DNA of 64,000 nt from Leptospiraceae bacterium (GTDB lineage Bacteria; Spirochaetota; Leptospiria; Leptospirales; Leptospiraceae): NCBI GenBank assembly GCA_022402465.1, contig JAKRSH010000043.1:310001-374000 (forward strand), written 5' to 3'. Below the pieces are notes generated by a model that saw nothing but the letters and a program-made list of their open reading frames with translations, did no database searches and was not told the origin of the DNA. The stretch's first letter is position 1. Each line of letters opens with the position of its first letter. The translations under genes were made by a program, and so were the position numbers. This document shows, in pieces, positions 46,941 to 56,117 of this stretch.

Positions 46941-47978
46941 TTAGTGCCTATGCATTACTGATCCAACAAAGATCGAAGTAAGCAATACAAAGATGTATGC
47001 CTGCAAGAAAGCTACAAAAATTTCTAAAACATAGATCGCTCCCGCACCGAGTATTGAGATGGGAACTATCCAGTAACTCTGAAATTTAAAAATGAATCCA
47101 AGAAGTGCCAAGATGATTACGTGTCCCGCAGTCATGTTAGCTAGAAGTCGCACTGTAAGCGCAAAGCATTTTGCAAGTGGAGAAATGATAAATTCAAGAG
47201 GCCACATCAAAGGCCAGAGTGCAATGGGTACGCCATTGGGAACGGAATGAGGAATAAATTTAAATCCCTGGTAAGCAAAACCAGTTCCCATAATCAAAAC
47301 GAACGTAAGGATAGCTAAGGATACAGTTACACTTACATCACCAGTTGTAGTGATTCCACTCCAAACCAAGGCAGCCATACTATGATGAGCGTCTGCACCC
47401 GTAATGGTTGAAGATGCAGTTGCAAAAATTTCTCCTATAGGAGGAATGATACCCATTAAATTTCCAGAGAGAATGAAGAAAAATAAAGTCAACATATAGT
47501 GGTAGTAAGCATGTCCATGACCGTGCATAGATGCTTCCACTACATCGTCCTTTACATATCCAACAATAGCTTCCACAGCTGAAGTAAAACGGCTCTGAAC
47601 CTTCATAGGATTGGAGGCTATCATTCTTGCTGCTGGAATAAAAATTAAGAGAAGTATAAGACAACCAATCCACATCATAGTAACACGCTTAGTGATGTGC
47701 AGATCAATTCCGCCCACATAATGGTAGTTAGATCCAGAATGATCGTGAAAAATTGCAGAATGGTCTTTATGAAATTCAGAGTCACCTTCGAAGACTTTCT
47801 TGCCGCCTATGTTCAAAGGAAAAATAGGTGCATCGCTCAAGTGATGAACGATTACTTCATTTAAGTTAAAATCCTCAGTAGTCGATTCTGATGAAAATAC
47901 GGGACTTCCAAAGAAAAGATATAAGGTCAGAGCCCCTAAGGCCAGCCAGCTTGTTCTCATATAGTGTATTAAGTTCAT
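46941..47978 (-). CDS. atpB: ATP synthase F0 subunit a with N-terminal extension
   Basis: Stator channel subunit of 345 residues, longer than the roughly 270 of E. coli. The conserved Arg is in LTVRLLANMTAGHVI, with the later helices ending in FVAFLQAYIFVLLTSIF, both typical. The extra part is a signal-peptide-like N-terminus (about 10-30) and a His-rich periplasmic segment (about 40-95, with HHLSDAPIFPL, HKDHSAIFHDHSG and DLHITKRV) before the first channel helix. A comparable extension is found in subunit a of Bacteroidetes. Confidence 0.95.
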   Translation of the reverse strand: MNLIHYMRTSWLALGALTLYLFFGSPVFSSESTTEDFNLNEVIVHHLSDAPIFPLNIGGKKVFEGDSEFHKDHSAIFHDHSGSNYHYVGGIDLHITKRVTMMWIGCLILLLIFIPAARMIASNPMKVQSRFTSAVEAIVGYVKDDVVEASMHGHGHAYYHYMLTLFFFILSGNLMGIIPPIGEIFATASSTITGADAHHSMAALVWSGITTTGDVSVTVSLAILTFVLIMGTGFAYQGFKFIPHSVPNGVPIALWPLMWPLEFIISPLAKCFALTVRLLANMTAGHVIILALLGFIFKFQSYWIVPISILGAGAIYVLEIFVAFLQAYIFVLLTSIFVGSVMHRH

Positions 47979-48022
47979 AGAAGATTGTTATTTGTCTACG
48001 AAAATAAGAGATCCTTCCATTT

Positions 48023-48400
48023 CTATTTCGGAAGTCTTGAACCTCTTGAATTCAGAGCTACAAAAACAAAGATTGTAAGAAAGCCAAAATACGCAAGAAA
48101 AAATCCCAAAATAAAATTTGATCCAAGCTTTTGCAGTCCAAGTGCAAGAAGAACAGCATTTCCCAATAGAGAAAATATTCCAAGAATCACTGAATCATAG
48201 GCAGATCGCAGGGGATTACGCCAAAATAGAATCAAGCGAAATTCTAGAATGCTCCACTGGAAGAGATAAGAGACTATAAAACCCAAGCGGTATTCTGGAA
48301 AAAACATCCAAAAGCCTAAATTAACTAATAGACTAACGATTGTTAGCAAGAAGTGGAACCTTCTCTTTTGTAAGAGCGAAAGATCTATAGCTTGCTTCAT
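48023..48400 (-). CDS. AtpI-like membrane protein of the ATP synthase operon
   Basis: Small membrane protein of 125 residues with about four helices (for example FHFLLTIVSLLVNLGFW and FILGFFLAYFGFLTIFVF). Its position between atpZ and atpB is that of subunit I, which helps assemble the c ring and may handle Mg ions; sequence similarity is weak by eye. Its ATG overlaps the atpZ stop as ATGA, so translation is coupled. Confidence 0.65.
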   Translation of the reverse strand: MKQAIDLSLLQKRRFHFLLTIVSLLVNLGFWMFFPEYRLGFIVSYLFQWSILEFRLILFWRNPLRSAYDSVILGIFSLLGNAVLLALGLQKLGSNFILGFFLAYFGFLTIFVFVALNSRGSRLPK

Positions 48401-48615
48401 TTGTTCATGGATTTGGTTCTCTTAATAAGATGATAGATTCCAGTAATAAAACCCAAAACCATCCCAAAGAGCAAGAACCAAGGTTTCGTCTCAAGCTTTT
48501 CGTCTAGCCAAGAAAAGAGAAACAGATGAAAGAGGATGATTCCTGCAAATTCAGCACCTAAACCGGCAAGATTCCAAATGGAACTTATTGTAGAATCCTT
48601 CCGATTCGATCCCAT
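48397..48615 (-). CDS. atpZ: AtpZ-like F0F1 ATPase-associated protein
   Basis: Two-helix membrane protein of 72 residues. SIWNLAGLGAEFAGIILFHLFLF followed by WFLLFGMVLGFITGIYHLIK is the AtpZ/putative F0F1-ATPase subunit pattern. The frame is open upstream to a TTG at 48663, but the ATG at 48615 is preceded by a strong GGAGG and is preferred. The gene begins inside the 3' end of lepB, overlapping it by 31 bases, so the atp operon may be read together with lepB. Confidence 0.75.
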   Translation of the reverse strand: MGSNRKDSTISSIWNLAGLGAEFAGIILFHLFLFSWLDEKLETKPWFLLFGMVLGFITGIYHLIKRTKSMNK

Positions 48616-49607
48616 CGAACCTCCATCCTCCAAAGTCGGTAGAGCAAGGTTCTCTTCAGCCAAGCAAGTCTAGGTTCAGATTCAAAATAATTCGATCCAT
48701 ATTGGTAGTGATCCCATTCGGAAGAATCACAGTGCTGTTGGATCTCATCCATGCTCCAACGCTGGGCATTGTCTGGCCCAAGTTCGGAAAGCTCCAAGCC
48801 ATCTTTGAATTGGCAGGTATTATCCTTCCAATTTATAGAAAAATAAATAACTAAGGCCTTTCCTAAAATATCCTCTCTGGGAACAAAGCCCCATACTCTA
48901 GAGTCCGAAGAATCATCTCGGTTATCTCCCATGACCATGTAGTGAGCCTCTGGTATTTTGCATCCATTTGCAAAATCACAATAGAAACGTGTCGGAGACA
49001 TCCTGTCATCCTCTGGTCCCTCTAAGATAAAATGATCAAATTCCCTTTTGGTCTCTAAGAAAAGTGCTCTAGAGGATGCTCTTGTATTATCAATGTCAGC
49101 AAGCTCTCTATTTTGGTCGACTTCTCTTGGTTCGTAGGAAAGAAATTCTTGACTATCCTTGGGCTTGTATTCAACAACTGCAAAGAAAACTCTGCCCTTC
49201 TTAGTATCCTTGTATTTTCTTGTGATACGAATTGTATCCCCTGGCATACCGATAACTCGTTTTACAAATCGTTTGGAGAAAAGTCCTTCTCTTGTTTCCG
49301 GGTAATCAAATGCCTTTTCGGGTGGAATGAAAGTGACTATGTCTCCGCGTTTTGGGTTATCAATACGAAATAATTCTTTTTCAGAAAAAGGAAGCCGAAA
49401 GGAGTATCTCATCTTATTGACAAAAAGAAAATCTCCTATCTTCAAGGTGGGAATCATAGAACCCGAGGGAATATTATTTGCATCTAAGATGGATGATTTG
49501 AAAGCAAAGACTAAAACAATGATTCCAATAAAGGATGTAACCGAAGAGAAGAAATTTTGCTTTTCTTCTTCCTTGGGCTCAGGCTGATTTTTATTCCAAA
49601 ATGACAT
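48585..49607 (-). CDS. lepB: Signal peptidase I
   Basis: Membrane-bound leader peptidase of 340 residues. One N-terminal helix (about 19-37) is followed by catalytic Ser in NNIPSGSMIPTLKIGD near residue 46, the general-base Lys in FVKRVIGMPGDTIRI near 114 and box E MGDNRDDSSDSRVWGFV. The frame is open further to a TTG at 49727, but that would overlap the divergent gene; the ATG at 49607 (MSFWNKN) is the sensible start. An insertion with charged residues (about 130-210) makes it longer than many homologues. Confidence 0.93.
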   Translation of the reverse strand: MSFWNKNQPEPKEEEKQNFFSSVTSFIGIIVLVFAFKSSILDANNIPSGSMIPTLKIGDFLFVNKMRYSFRLPFSEKELFRIDNPKRGDIVTFIPPEKAFDYPETREGLFSKRFVKRVIGMPGDTIRITRKYKDTKKGRVFFAVVEYKPKDSQEFLSYEPREVDQNRELADIDNTRASSRALFLETKREFDHFILEGPEDDRMSPTRFYCDFANGCKIPEAHYMVMGDNRDDSSDSRVWGFVPREDILGKALVIYFSINWKDNTCQFKDGLELSELGPDNAQRWSMDEIQQHCDSSEWDHYQYGSNYFESEPRLAWLKRTLLYRLWRMEVRWDRIGRILQ

Positions 49608-49718
49608 GTCGAGATAAGGTTGAAAATACTTGTCTTTTCTGTCAAGAAAGGGAAAAAATTTGCAAAAAATGCTTGTACACCTTTGGAAATCTTCCGAAGG
49701 TCTCCCAGAGGGGAAAAC

Positions 49719-50486
49719 ATGTCTCAATTTTCAGATTACATACAGCGTTACCCAATTATTGCAATCAAAACCGGAACTGAAACCGAAGACATGGGCGAGG
49801 AAGAGATAGCTCTTCTTCAGAAAATTTTCCACAATCTACTTCCCGTCTATGTTAAGATAGGTGGTCCTGAGGCGAGAAACGATATGCGAATCTGCCAAAG
49901 AATAGGTGTAGCCGGAATCTCTGCTCCCATGATAGAGTCGGAGTATGCTTTTAAGAATTTCATCACATCCTTAAAAAATGTAGTCTCACCCTTATATTAC
50001 AAAACTCTTCGAAAGGCAATCAACCTAGAAACCATCACAGGTTACAGGAATCTTTTGGAAATTCTTGATACTGCTTTTACCTCTGAATTAGACCAGATAA
50101 CAGCAGCCAGATCAGATCTATCTTCTTCCATGAACTTAAATCCCGATGACAAAGAAGTTACTCGTATAACACGAAATATTGTTTCTCTAGCCAAATCTAA
50201 AAACATCAAGACTGGTGTTGGTGGAACAATTACAAAAATGAATTTTGATATGATTCGAGAAGAGATACAACCTGATTTTATCAACTCCCGCCACATTATG
50301 GTGGATGTATCCAAGATGGGAAAGATTTCAGGTGAAGAAATGGCCGAATCCATGCTCTCTATGGAAATGGAACTTTATGAAATCTTTGCAAAGGCATTTC
50401 CTGAAAAAGCCTTTTATTATAAAAATAGAATCGAAACCAATAGAGAAAGAATTGGAGAAAGGAAAATACTTTATTTCCTGAGATGA
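49719..50486 (+). CDS. Aldolase/citrate lyase (HpcH/HpaI-like) family protein
   Basis: Protein of 255 residues resembling the beta subunit fold of citrate lyase. Visible pieces include YVKIGGPEARNDMRICQRIGV, GISAPMIESEYAFKNF and the later GGTITKMNFDMI, which fit a TIM barrel. The substrate and even the reaction are uncertain. The frame is open from 49620, but the ATG at 49719 has a good GAGGGG site and the earlier residues look non-homologous. It overlaps the next gene by 4 bases (ATGA) and is divergent from lepB. Confidence 0.65.
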   Translation: MSQFSDYIQRYPIIAIKTGTETEDMGEEEIALLQKIFHNLLPVYVKIGGPEARNDMRICQRIGVAGISAPMIESEYAFKNFITSLKNVVSPLYYKTLRKAINLETITGYRNLLEILDTAFTSELDQITAARSDLSSSMNLNPDDKEVTRITRNIVSLAKSKNIKTGVGGTITKMNFDMIREEIQPDFINSRHIMVDVSKMGKISGEEMAESMLSMEMELYEIFAKAFPEKAFYYKNRIETNRERIGERKILYFLR

Positions 50487-52411
50487 AATTTTTTACAAAA
50501 CCGATTTGGTATTATTTTGCACTACCTTCTCGGTTTATTCCCATTGTACTGCTTCTATTAGGTTTTTTACTTGGGCTTCTATTTCTACTTCCTGGCATTA
50601 TTCCAAGCTTTATCCATTCTACTGCTTCAGATTCTTTTAGTGATTCCATCTTGCATGGACTCTTCCTGCAAAACAGCTCAACAAATTTCGACCCAAGAAA
50701 ATTTCAGAGAATTCTCTTTTGGTATTGTTTGATCTTTGGAATAGGATTTTTGCTTAGCTCGATTCGATATGCAAAGAGTAGCACTTCTTTATTCGAAGAA
50801 GCTGATTCTAAGAAATCGAATAGATCGGAAGAATATTCAACTACGAATACCAAGCTTACAAATGTATTTCTAATACTCATAGGAATTTTCATTTTAATCA
50901 GTTATCTAATTCATTATGTTCAAATAAGTTATGCTTTTCGAAATAGTTTCTTTCTTGGCGAAAGAGATTTTACCTCTATGGCGGAAGTGATATTGAACAT
51001 AGGTAGAGGATTGGGCTTTTATACTGCTTTTCACAATGAGCAGACAACTTCGTATTTAGCGCACCACTTCGCACCCCTATTGGTAATCTTCTTGCCTTTC
51101 TCCTATGTAAGTTCAAGTCGCCTCTTCTTAGCTTGGGCTCAGTTATTGTACTTCTGCCTTATCCTAACAGTTATTTGGAATATGATCCGAAGTCGTGAAT
51201 TAAATAGAGAAGAAACATACCTCATCTTTCTTCTTTTTCTTAGCAATATCTATCTTTACAGATTGCTTACTTCTTATCATTTTGAAATACTTTTTGTTTT
51301 ATTTTTCTTGCTTTTAATTCGTTCTATTGAAAATGATAAGTCTTTAGCTAAGATATTTTTTTGGACAATTTGTACATCTCTTGTGAAAGAGGATGCGGCA
51401 ATCTACCTAAGCATCTACTTTCTAGGAAATATATTCTGGATGTCCGCAAAGAATACTCTTGGAATATCTGCTATTCTTGGAAGAATCAAATCCATTTTTG
51501 CCACCAAACTTAGTTTAGAAAAATCAGAAGCTTTTGAATTTAAGCAAAGTTTCTTGCAATTCAATGTTATTTTATTTTTTCTCTCAGTCTTTCTCTTTCT
51601 AATTGGAATTCCCAGTTTGAGGAAATTTCTTCAAGTAAGCCCAGAAGAAAACTGGTGGCAGATCTGGTCCAATTGGGGGAATAGTGGGCTTGGAATTCTA
51701 AAAGGGATAATTTCTGATCTTCCTAGAGTTCTCAAGGAAATCAGTCTAAGTTCGAACACTGTTGTGGAAATTGCACTGAGCACAGGTTTCTTGGTAATCT
51801 TTGCGCCACGCTATTGGTTCTATCTTCTTTGTTTGTTTGGAATTCATTTTCTTTCTTCTAGAATTTGGCACAATAGTTTCTACAATTACTATATCTATCC
51901 TATACTACCTGTACTAATTGTATCTATGCTCAGAGGCTTGGACTTTTTGAAACAGAGCAGTACTCGCCAGTTTATTATACCACTTCTTTTACTTACATTG
52001 GCTCTTAACTTTTATAGAAATTCTTGGGATACTAATTTTCCTTTTGCACTACCAAAAGTAGATCCTTCAAGACTAGAACTAGCAGAAACTATTGCGACTA
52101 AAATACCAGTTCAGTCCTCTGTAGCCGTTCAATTTGACTTGGGAGTTTTTCTTTCGAATGAAGTTGCCATCTTTCCCTTAGAGGCTGTGAATAAAGAGAT
52201 AGTATCAAATCAATCACCAAATATAGATTATATATGGATCGATACGAATCGAGGCTTCTCTCCCTATGTTTCCCTCAGCCAAATTGAAGGCTGGGAACGA
52301 AATTGGCTTAGAAGTGGCTATAAGGTTATGTATGAAAAAGATGGAATGAAGTTACTTAAAAAACTCGATTCAATCCATTCAAGGCCGCAACACGGTACGC
52401 CTCAGCCATAG
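50483..52411 (+). CDS. DUF2079 membrane protein, GT-C glycosyltransferase-like
   Basis: Polytopic membrane protein of 642 residues. The segment [21 protein letters not shown], followed by [17 protein letters not shown], is the DUF2079 signature: an acidic residue after helix 1 and the conserved HHFAP. The fold is related to GT-C type glycosyltransferases that use lipid-linked sugars. About twelve helices and a C-terminal soluble part (about 545-642) are visible. It is translationally coupled to the gene before it. Its 3' end overlaps sthA on the other strand by 56 bases. Confidence 0.8.
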   Translation: MKFFTKPIWYYFALPSRFIPIVLLLLGFLLGLLFLLPGIIPSFIHSTASDSFSDSILHGLFLQNSSTNFDPRKFQRILFWYCLIFGIGFLLSSIRYAKSSTSLFEEADSKKSNRSEEYSTTNTKLTNVFLILIGIFILISYLIHYVQISYAFRNSFFLGERDFTSMAEVILNIGRGLGFYTAFHNEQTTSYLAHHFAPLLVIFLPFSYVSSSRLFLAWAQLLYFCLILTVIWNMIRSRELNREETYLIFLLFLSNIYLYRLLTSYHFEILFVLFFLLLIRSIENDKSLAKIFFWTICTSLVKEDAAIYLSIYFLGNIFWMSAKNTLGISAILGRIKSIFATKLSLEKSEAFEFKQSFLQFNVILFFLSVFLFLIGIPSLRKFLQVSPEENWWQIWSNWGNSGLGILKGIISDLPRVLKEISLSSNTVVEIALSTGFLVIFAPRYWFYLLCLFGIHFLSSRIWHNSFYNYYIYPILPVLIVSMLRGLDFLKQSSTRQFIIPLLLLTLALNFYRNSWDTNFPFALPKVDPSRLELAETIATKIPVQSSVAVQFDLGVFLSNEVAIFPLEAVNKEIVSNQSPNIDYIWIDTNRGFSPYVSLSQIEGWERNWLRSGYKVMYEKDGMKLLKKLDSIHSRPQHGTPQP

Positions 52412-53756
52412 TTGGGTAGTTAAATGTTGCTTCGACAAAATATTTAATCGAATTAGCCTTCCCTTCTTGCACCATGATTGCCTGACCAATATGTATGATT
52501 TCGGAAGCTTGGTATCCAAAACAGTGGATTCCTAAGATAGCAAAAGTCTCTCTATGAAAGAGTAACTTCAACATACCTGTCGTATTGCCAGTAATTTGTG
52601 CACGAGCAAGACTTTTGAAAAAGGCATGACCTACTTCGTAAGGTACTTTTTGTTCGGTTAATTCTTTTTCTGTAAAACCGAGGGAGCTAATTTCTGGGCT
52701 AGTATAAATACCCGTCGGAATGTTTTGTGTTAGGCTAGTTTCATTCTTTCCTTCACAGATAAAAGCCCCTGCATAACGTCCCTGGTCGTAAGATGCACTC
52801 GCAAGCCCCGGTGGACCGATCACATCTCCTACAGCAAAAACATTTGGAATATTTGTTTGGAAGGATTCATTTACAGATATATTTCCTCGACTGTCAGTGG
52901 CTATACCTATAGAGTCTAATCCCAGTTTGTCGGTATTTCCAGTTCGTCCATTCGCCCAAAGTAAATACTCCGTCTTAAGCTTTTTGCCACTTTTGAGATG
53001 CAGAATAACTCCATCATCTGTTGTCTCTATACTTTCCATTTCTTCATTGTGACGAATGATAGTGCCCTGCTCTCTAAGGTGGTAAGCAAGAGCATCAATG
53101 ATCTCATCATCAAGAAATGAAAGTAATTTATCTCTTGTATTGATTAGATTCACCTTGCAACCAAGCCCACGAAAGATAGATGCATACTCACAACCAATCA
53201 CCCCAGCACCATAAATTGTAATGGAATGGGGCGTAACGGGAAGTTGTAAAACAGTATCAGAATCAACAACTCTTGGATGATTGAAATCTACTTCGGGAGG
53301 ATGGTAGGGCCTAGAACCTGTTGCAATGACAATAGAGTCAGCGGAATAAATTTTTTGTGAGCCATTGCTAGGATCTTCCACCATTACTTCGTTAGCATTT
53401 ATTATTTTGGCATCTCCATTCAGAACAATTACATCATTCCGCCTATAGAATTGATCCTTCATGCTTACTTGGCTACGAATCACAGACTCTGCGTTCTTCA
53501 AAAGATGTGGTAGGTGTAAATGAACATTAGCAAGCTCATCTCTTAGCAGTGAGTTGTGTTTGAGTTCTACGAAATTCTGTATGGGTTGGCGCATCGCCTT
53601 ACTTGGTATAGTTCCTCTGTGAGTGCAATTTCCTCCAATCAAACGATAGGATTCTACAATTGCTACTTTTTTGCCGAATTTAGAACATTTCATTGCAGCG
53701 CCTTCACCTGCTGGGCCAGAACCAATTACAATTACATCAAACATTCTTGAGGACAT
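52356..53756 (-). CDS. sthA: Soluble pyridine nucleotide transhydrogenase
   Basis: FAD-containing enzyme that exchanges reducing power between NADPH and NAD+. The FAD motif is [14 protein letters not shown] at the N-terminus, followed by [14 protein letters not shown], where a single Cys replaces the redox pair of lipoamide dehydrogenase; this is the distinguishing feature of SthA. The NAD(P) motif is [14 protein letters not shown], and the FAD site is completed by [15 protein letters not shown] prefer the ATG at 53756; a start at 53804 is also open and adds 16 residues. No strong ribosome site helps decide. Confidence 0.9.
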   Translation of the reverse strand: MSSRMFDVIVIGSGPAGEGAAMKCSKFGKKVAIVESYRLIGGNCTHRGTIPSKAMRQPIQNFVELKHNSLLRDELANVHLHLPHLLKNAESVIRSQVSMKDQFYRRNDVIVLNGDAKIINANEVMVEDPSNGSQKIYSADSIVIATGSRPYHPPEVDFNHPRVVDSDTVLQLPVTPHSITIYGAGVIGCEYASIFRGLGCKVNLINTRDKLLSFLDDEIIDALAYHLREQGTIIRHNEEMESIETTDDGVILHLKSGKKLKTEYLLWANGRTGNTDKLGLDSIGIATDSRGNISVNESFQTNIPNVFAVGDVIGPPGLASASYDQGRYAGAFICEGKNETSLTQNIPTGIYTSPEISSLGFTEKELTEQKVPYEVGHAFFKSLARAQITGNTTGMLKLLFHRETFAILGIHCFGYQASEIIHIGQAIMVQEGKANSIKYFVEATFNYPTMAEAYRVAALNGLNRVF

Positions 53757-53927
53757 AGAGAAAGGAAATCTCTCTAGAAATCGCTGTAAAGTGATTTTTT
53801 GCATCCATTGGCTTGTAGACCCAGGAAGGATCTTTACTTAAGCTTCCTAAGTCTAGTGAGTTTACTTGGAAAAATCCTTTACGAATAGGCTACAATCTGC
53901 AATGTTTAAGCAAGGAAGAAAACAAGT

Positions 53928-54299
53928 ATGAAAACATTCACATTTACAAGCATTTCCATCCTATCTTGGGGTATACTTTATTTCTCAGCCTGTTCCATGG
54001 TCGAAACCACACCTGAAATACAAACAGGTGTCATGGTAGATACAATAATGAAAGATGGCAAAAAATTCTACAGAGTCACATCTACTGCCAAGGCATCCAG
54101 TTCATCCATAGAAAAGAACAACGGACTTATGATGGCAACCTCCTCTTGTGATGCATCCAAACTTCTCGCCAACGAAAAACTCAAAGAGCTAGAACCCAAT
54201 CCAAGAGAACGAGAGATAAACACTAAGCTGATGGGAACATTAACTCCGCAAAACGGTCGCTATTGCACTAAGGAGTTCCATTATCCTTATACAAAATAA
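53928..54299 (+). CDS. Small lipoprotein, hypothetical
   Basis: Protein of 123 residues, not recognised. The signal peptide ends in YFSAC (Cys22), a good lipobox, so it should be a lipoprotein. The mature part has TGVMVDTIMKDGKKFYRV, a Ser/Ala-rich stretch and two more Cys (SSCDAS and RYCTKEF) that could form a disulfide. GGAAG precedes the ATG. It is followed 21 bases later by a predicted barrel protein, so the two may act at the outer membrane together. Confidence 0.7.
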   Translation: MKTFTFTSISILSWGILYFSACSMVETTPEIQTGVMVDTIMKDGKKFYRVTSTAKASSSSIEKNNGLMMATSSCDASKLLANEKLKELEPNPREREINTKLMGTLTPQNGRYCTKEFHYPYTK

Positions 54300-54320
54300 C
54301 AAAGGTAATTTCTATTATTT

Positions 54321-55121
54321 ATGCATTTTTGTCGTTCAGTTAGAATTGTTTTATTTATAAATTTTGTAGCTTCCATTATCTCAGTCTCCTCCTTAGTTGC
54401 GCAAACTAAGAACTACAAACGTGACTATTTTGTTCCAGAGCCCTTGTATTTTGATTTGATACGAAATCTTGGAGCAAGGAAGGGAGAAATTGAAGGGAAC
54501 GTACTCACCAAGTTTGGCAAAGATCATACACCTGTTTATTCGCCAGAAATCGAGTATGCGTTTTTAGACGATCATGCGGTAGAGTTAGAAGTGGCATTTG
54601 AAGAATCCCATATATCAGAAGGCAAATTTGCCTACCAATGGACCATAGGTACGCATGGATTTTATCAGCATGGAATCCAAACCATAGCACAGTATTCTAC
54701 TCGTGGACTCGGGCAAACATATACAGCTTTGTATCTTTCAGGATTCAAATTGAACGATACTATCAGCTTTCTTATGATGAATGGATTTCAAACTTTTTCT
54801 GGTAAAAGCTATCTTAGCTCAGGAGCCTTAGACCAAAGCGATGAAAGTCTTGTGGATTCTAAAATTCCGAAGAGTATAATGTCCAATCGATATTTATGGA
54901 ATGGAAATTTTTTCTATGATATGAGCGAGACTTGGATTTTCGGATTAGAAATTAATTTTAGAACTAATTTCAAAAATGAAAAAGAAATAATCATACTTCC
55001 TAATAGTAAATACCATTTCTCTAAACATAGTAGCTTTCACCTTGGCTTAGGTATGAACCGTGAACTGGATGCGAATGCTTACTTTCCCATCTTGGCTATG
55101 CGTGCTATCTTAGAATTTTAA
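54321..55121 (+). CDS. Predicted outer-membrane beta-barrel protein
   Basis: Protein of 266 residues, family not recognised. It has a signal peptide (cleavage near VAQT), then alternating hydrophobic strands such as AVELEVAFEES, QTYTALYLSGFKL and WIFGLEINFRTNF, and it ends in Phe (MRAILEF), the usual terminal residue of barrel proteins recognised by BamA. That pattern supports an outer-membrane barrel of about ten strands, but this is inferred from composition and strand pattern only. It follows the small lipoprotein gene on the same strand. Confidence 0.7.
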   Translation: MHFCRSVRIVLFINFVASIISVSSLVAQTKNYKRDYFVPEPLYFDLIRNLGARKGEIEGNVLTKFGKDHTPVYSPEIEYAFLDDHAVELEVAFEESHISEGKFAYQWTIGTHGFYQHGIQTIAQYSTRGLGQTYTALYLSGFKLNDTISFLMMNGFQTFSGKSYLSSGALDQSDESLVDSKIPKSIMSNRYLWNGNFFYDMSETWIFGLEINFRTNFKNEKEIIILPNSKYHFSKHSSFHLGLGMNRELDANAYFPILAMRAILEF

Positions 55122-55242
55122 CTTATGAGAAATTCTAGCCACCCCCTTAAGGAGGTATTTCCACTTAAACCAAATCCAAGCATTTTTTCTTAACAGCTTT
55201 TTCTCTGCAAATGTTTTAATCCTAGGAAGCTTCTAATCATTT

Positions 55243-55322
55243 GGGCGCTCGGGCGGGCTCTCACTTTGGTCAATAAATTGCGATGAGGCTGCAATTTATT
55301 GACCCCTTTCGATCCCTAGCGC
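55243..55322. repeat. Structured intergenic element, possible interspersed repeat
   Basis: This GC-richer stretch stands out from its AT-rich surroundings. The ends pair (GCGCT 55245-55249 with AGCGC 55318-55322), enclosing a GGGCGGG segment and a long hairpin with 14 perfect pairs (55268-55281 and 55291-55304; GGTCAATAAATTGC on the left arm) and a 9-base loop. GATCCC lies just inside the right end. The remaining parts of the 55122-55371 gap hold nothing I can identify. It may be a folded RNA or a mobile repeat. Confidence 0.5.
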
Positions 55323-55371
55323 TTTTATGCTAAAGATCACTTTTAGGACAGAAGAGATACTTGAGGGGTAG

Positions 55372-56043
55372 TTAATTTAGATCTCTTTCCAATACAAAGA
55401 AAAAAAATTCTTTCATACCTTTATAATCCATGCAGCCTAACACAGTATTGTCATCAACCTTGCGAAAGACATCATGGATGGGCAGTTGGTCATAGGTCAT
55501 AGTCGCTGAAAGTTTGCCGCGAAATTCAGTCATTCTAAGACGAGCTTTTGATTTAGATGTCTGAAACAAAAATCGTATCATTAGAAAAATATATCCTAAA
55601 AACTTTAAATTGCGGCTAGGAATCAAGGTCGCTAAACGAACGGGCATTATTCCTGGATTGACTTTAAATTTTTTCTTTGTTAAGGACTGAAACACAAGTG
55701 GATGAACATTCTCAGCATCCTCAAAACTTTTTCCATACCAAAAGAAGGTCTCTAAGGCACCATCCATGGTATGACCTGTCAGAAATCCTGAGCCCTTCCA
55801 CGATCCAAACATAAACTCAATTGAGACAGGTTCCAATGCATCATACAATCGAAAGGCTTCTTCTCTTGTATTTCTTTCCTTTGCTCTCATCTCTCGGAAA
55901 ATTTGGACATTTTGTACAGTTTCTTTAGGAGTATTCAACTTTTTAGATCTAATCATTTTATTTGATTGGTTCGATTTCGAGCTAGTGGTAGAGTTAATGA
56001 TTTTATGTTTAGTTATCTTTTTGTTTTTTATTAGGTTTTTCAT
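55372..56043 (-). CDS. GXWXG / DUF4334 domain protein
   Basis: Protein of 223 residues with the GXWXG domain (LYDALEPVSIEFMFGSWKGSG, then TGHTMDGALE and FWYGKSFEDAENVHPL) followed by DUF4334 (ARLRMTEFRGKLSATMTYDQLPIHD, FRKVDDNTVLGCMDYKG and FFVLERD). The biochemical role of these domains is not known. The first 55 residues are very rich in Lys, Asn and Ser and do not belong to the domain; internal Met residues at 30 and 53 offer shorter starts. It stands alone between the structured element and hemB. Confidence 0.82.
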   Translation of the reverse strand: MKNLIKNKKITKHKIINSTTSSKSNQSNKMIRSKKLNTPKETVQNVQIFREMRAKERNTREEAFRLYDALEPVSIEFMFGSWKGSGFLTGHTMDGALETFFWYGKSFEDAENVHPLVFQSLTKKKFKVNPGIMPVRLATLIPSRNLKFLGYIFLMIRFLFQTSKSKARLRMTEFRGKLSATMTYDQLPIHDVFRKVDDNTVLGCMDYKGMKEFFFFVLERDLN

Positions 56044-56117
56044 AGATTTAGATTTATATCTCCTCTTGTTGTATATTCATCATTCTGAATTTCATTTTCC
56101 TGAAATTGCTGATAATT

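Noticed and set aside
48616-48663. TTG start for atpZ at 48663
   Set aside because: The ATG at 48615 has a strong GGAGG four bases upstream, and the extra residues are not part of the two-helix family.
49608-49727. Longer N-terminus for lepB, starting at TTG 49727
   Set aside because: It would overlap the divergent gene at 49719, and the added residues do not look like a signal peptidase; the ATG at 49607 is enough.
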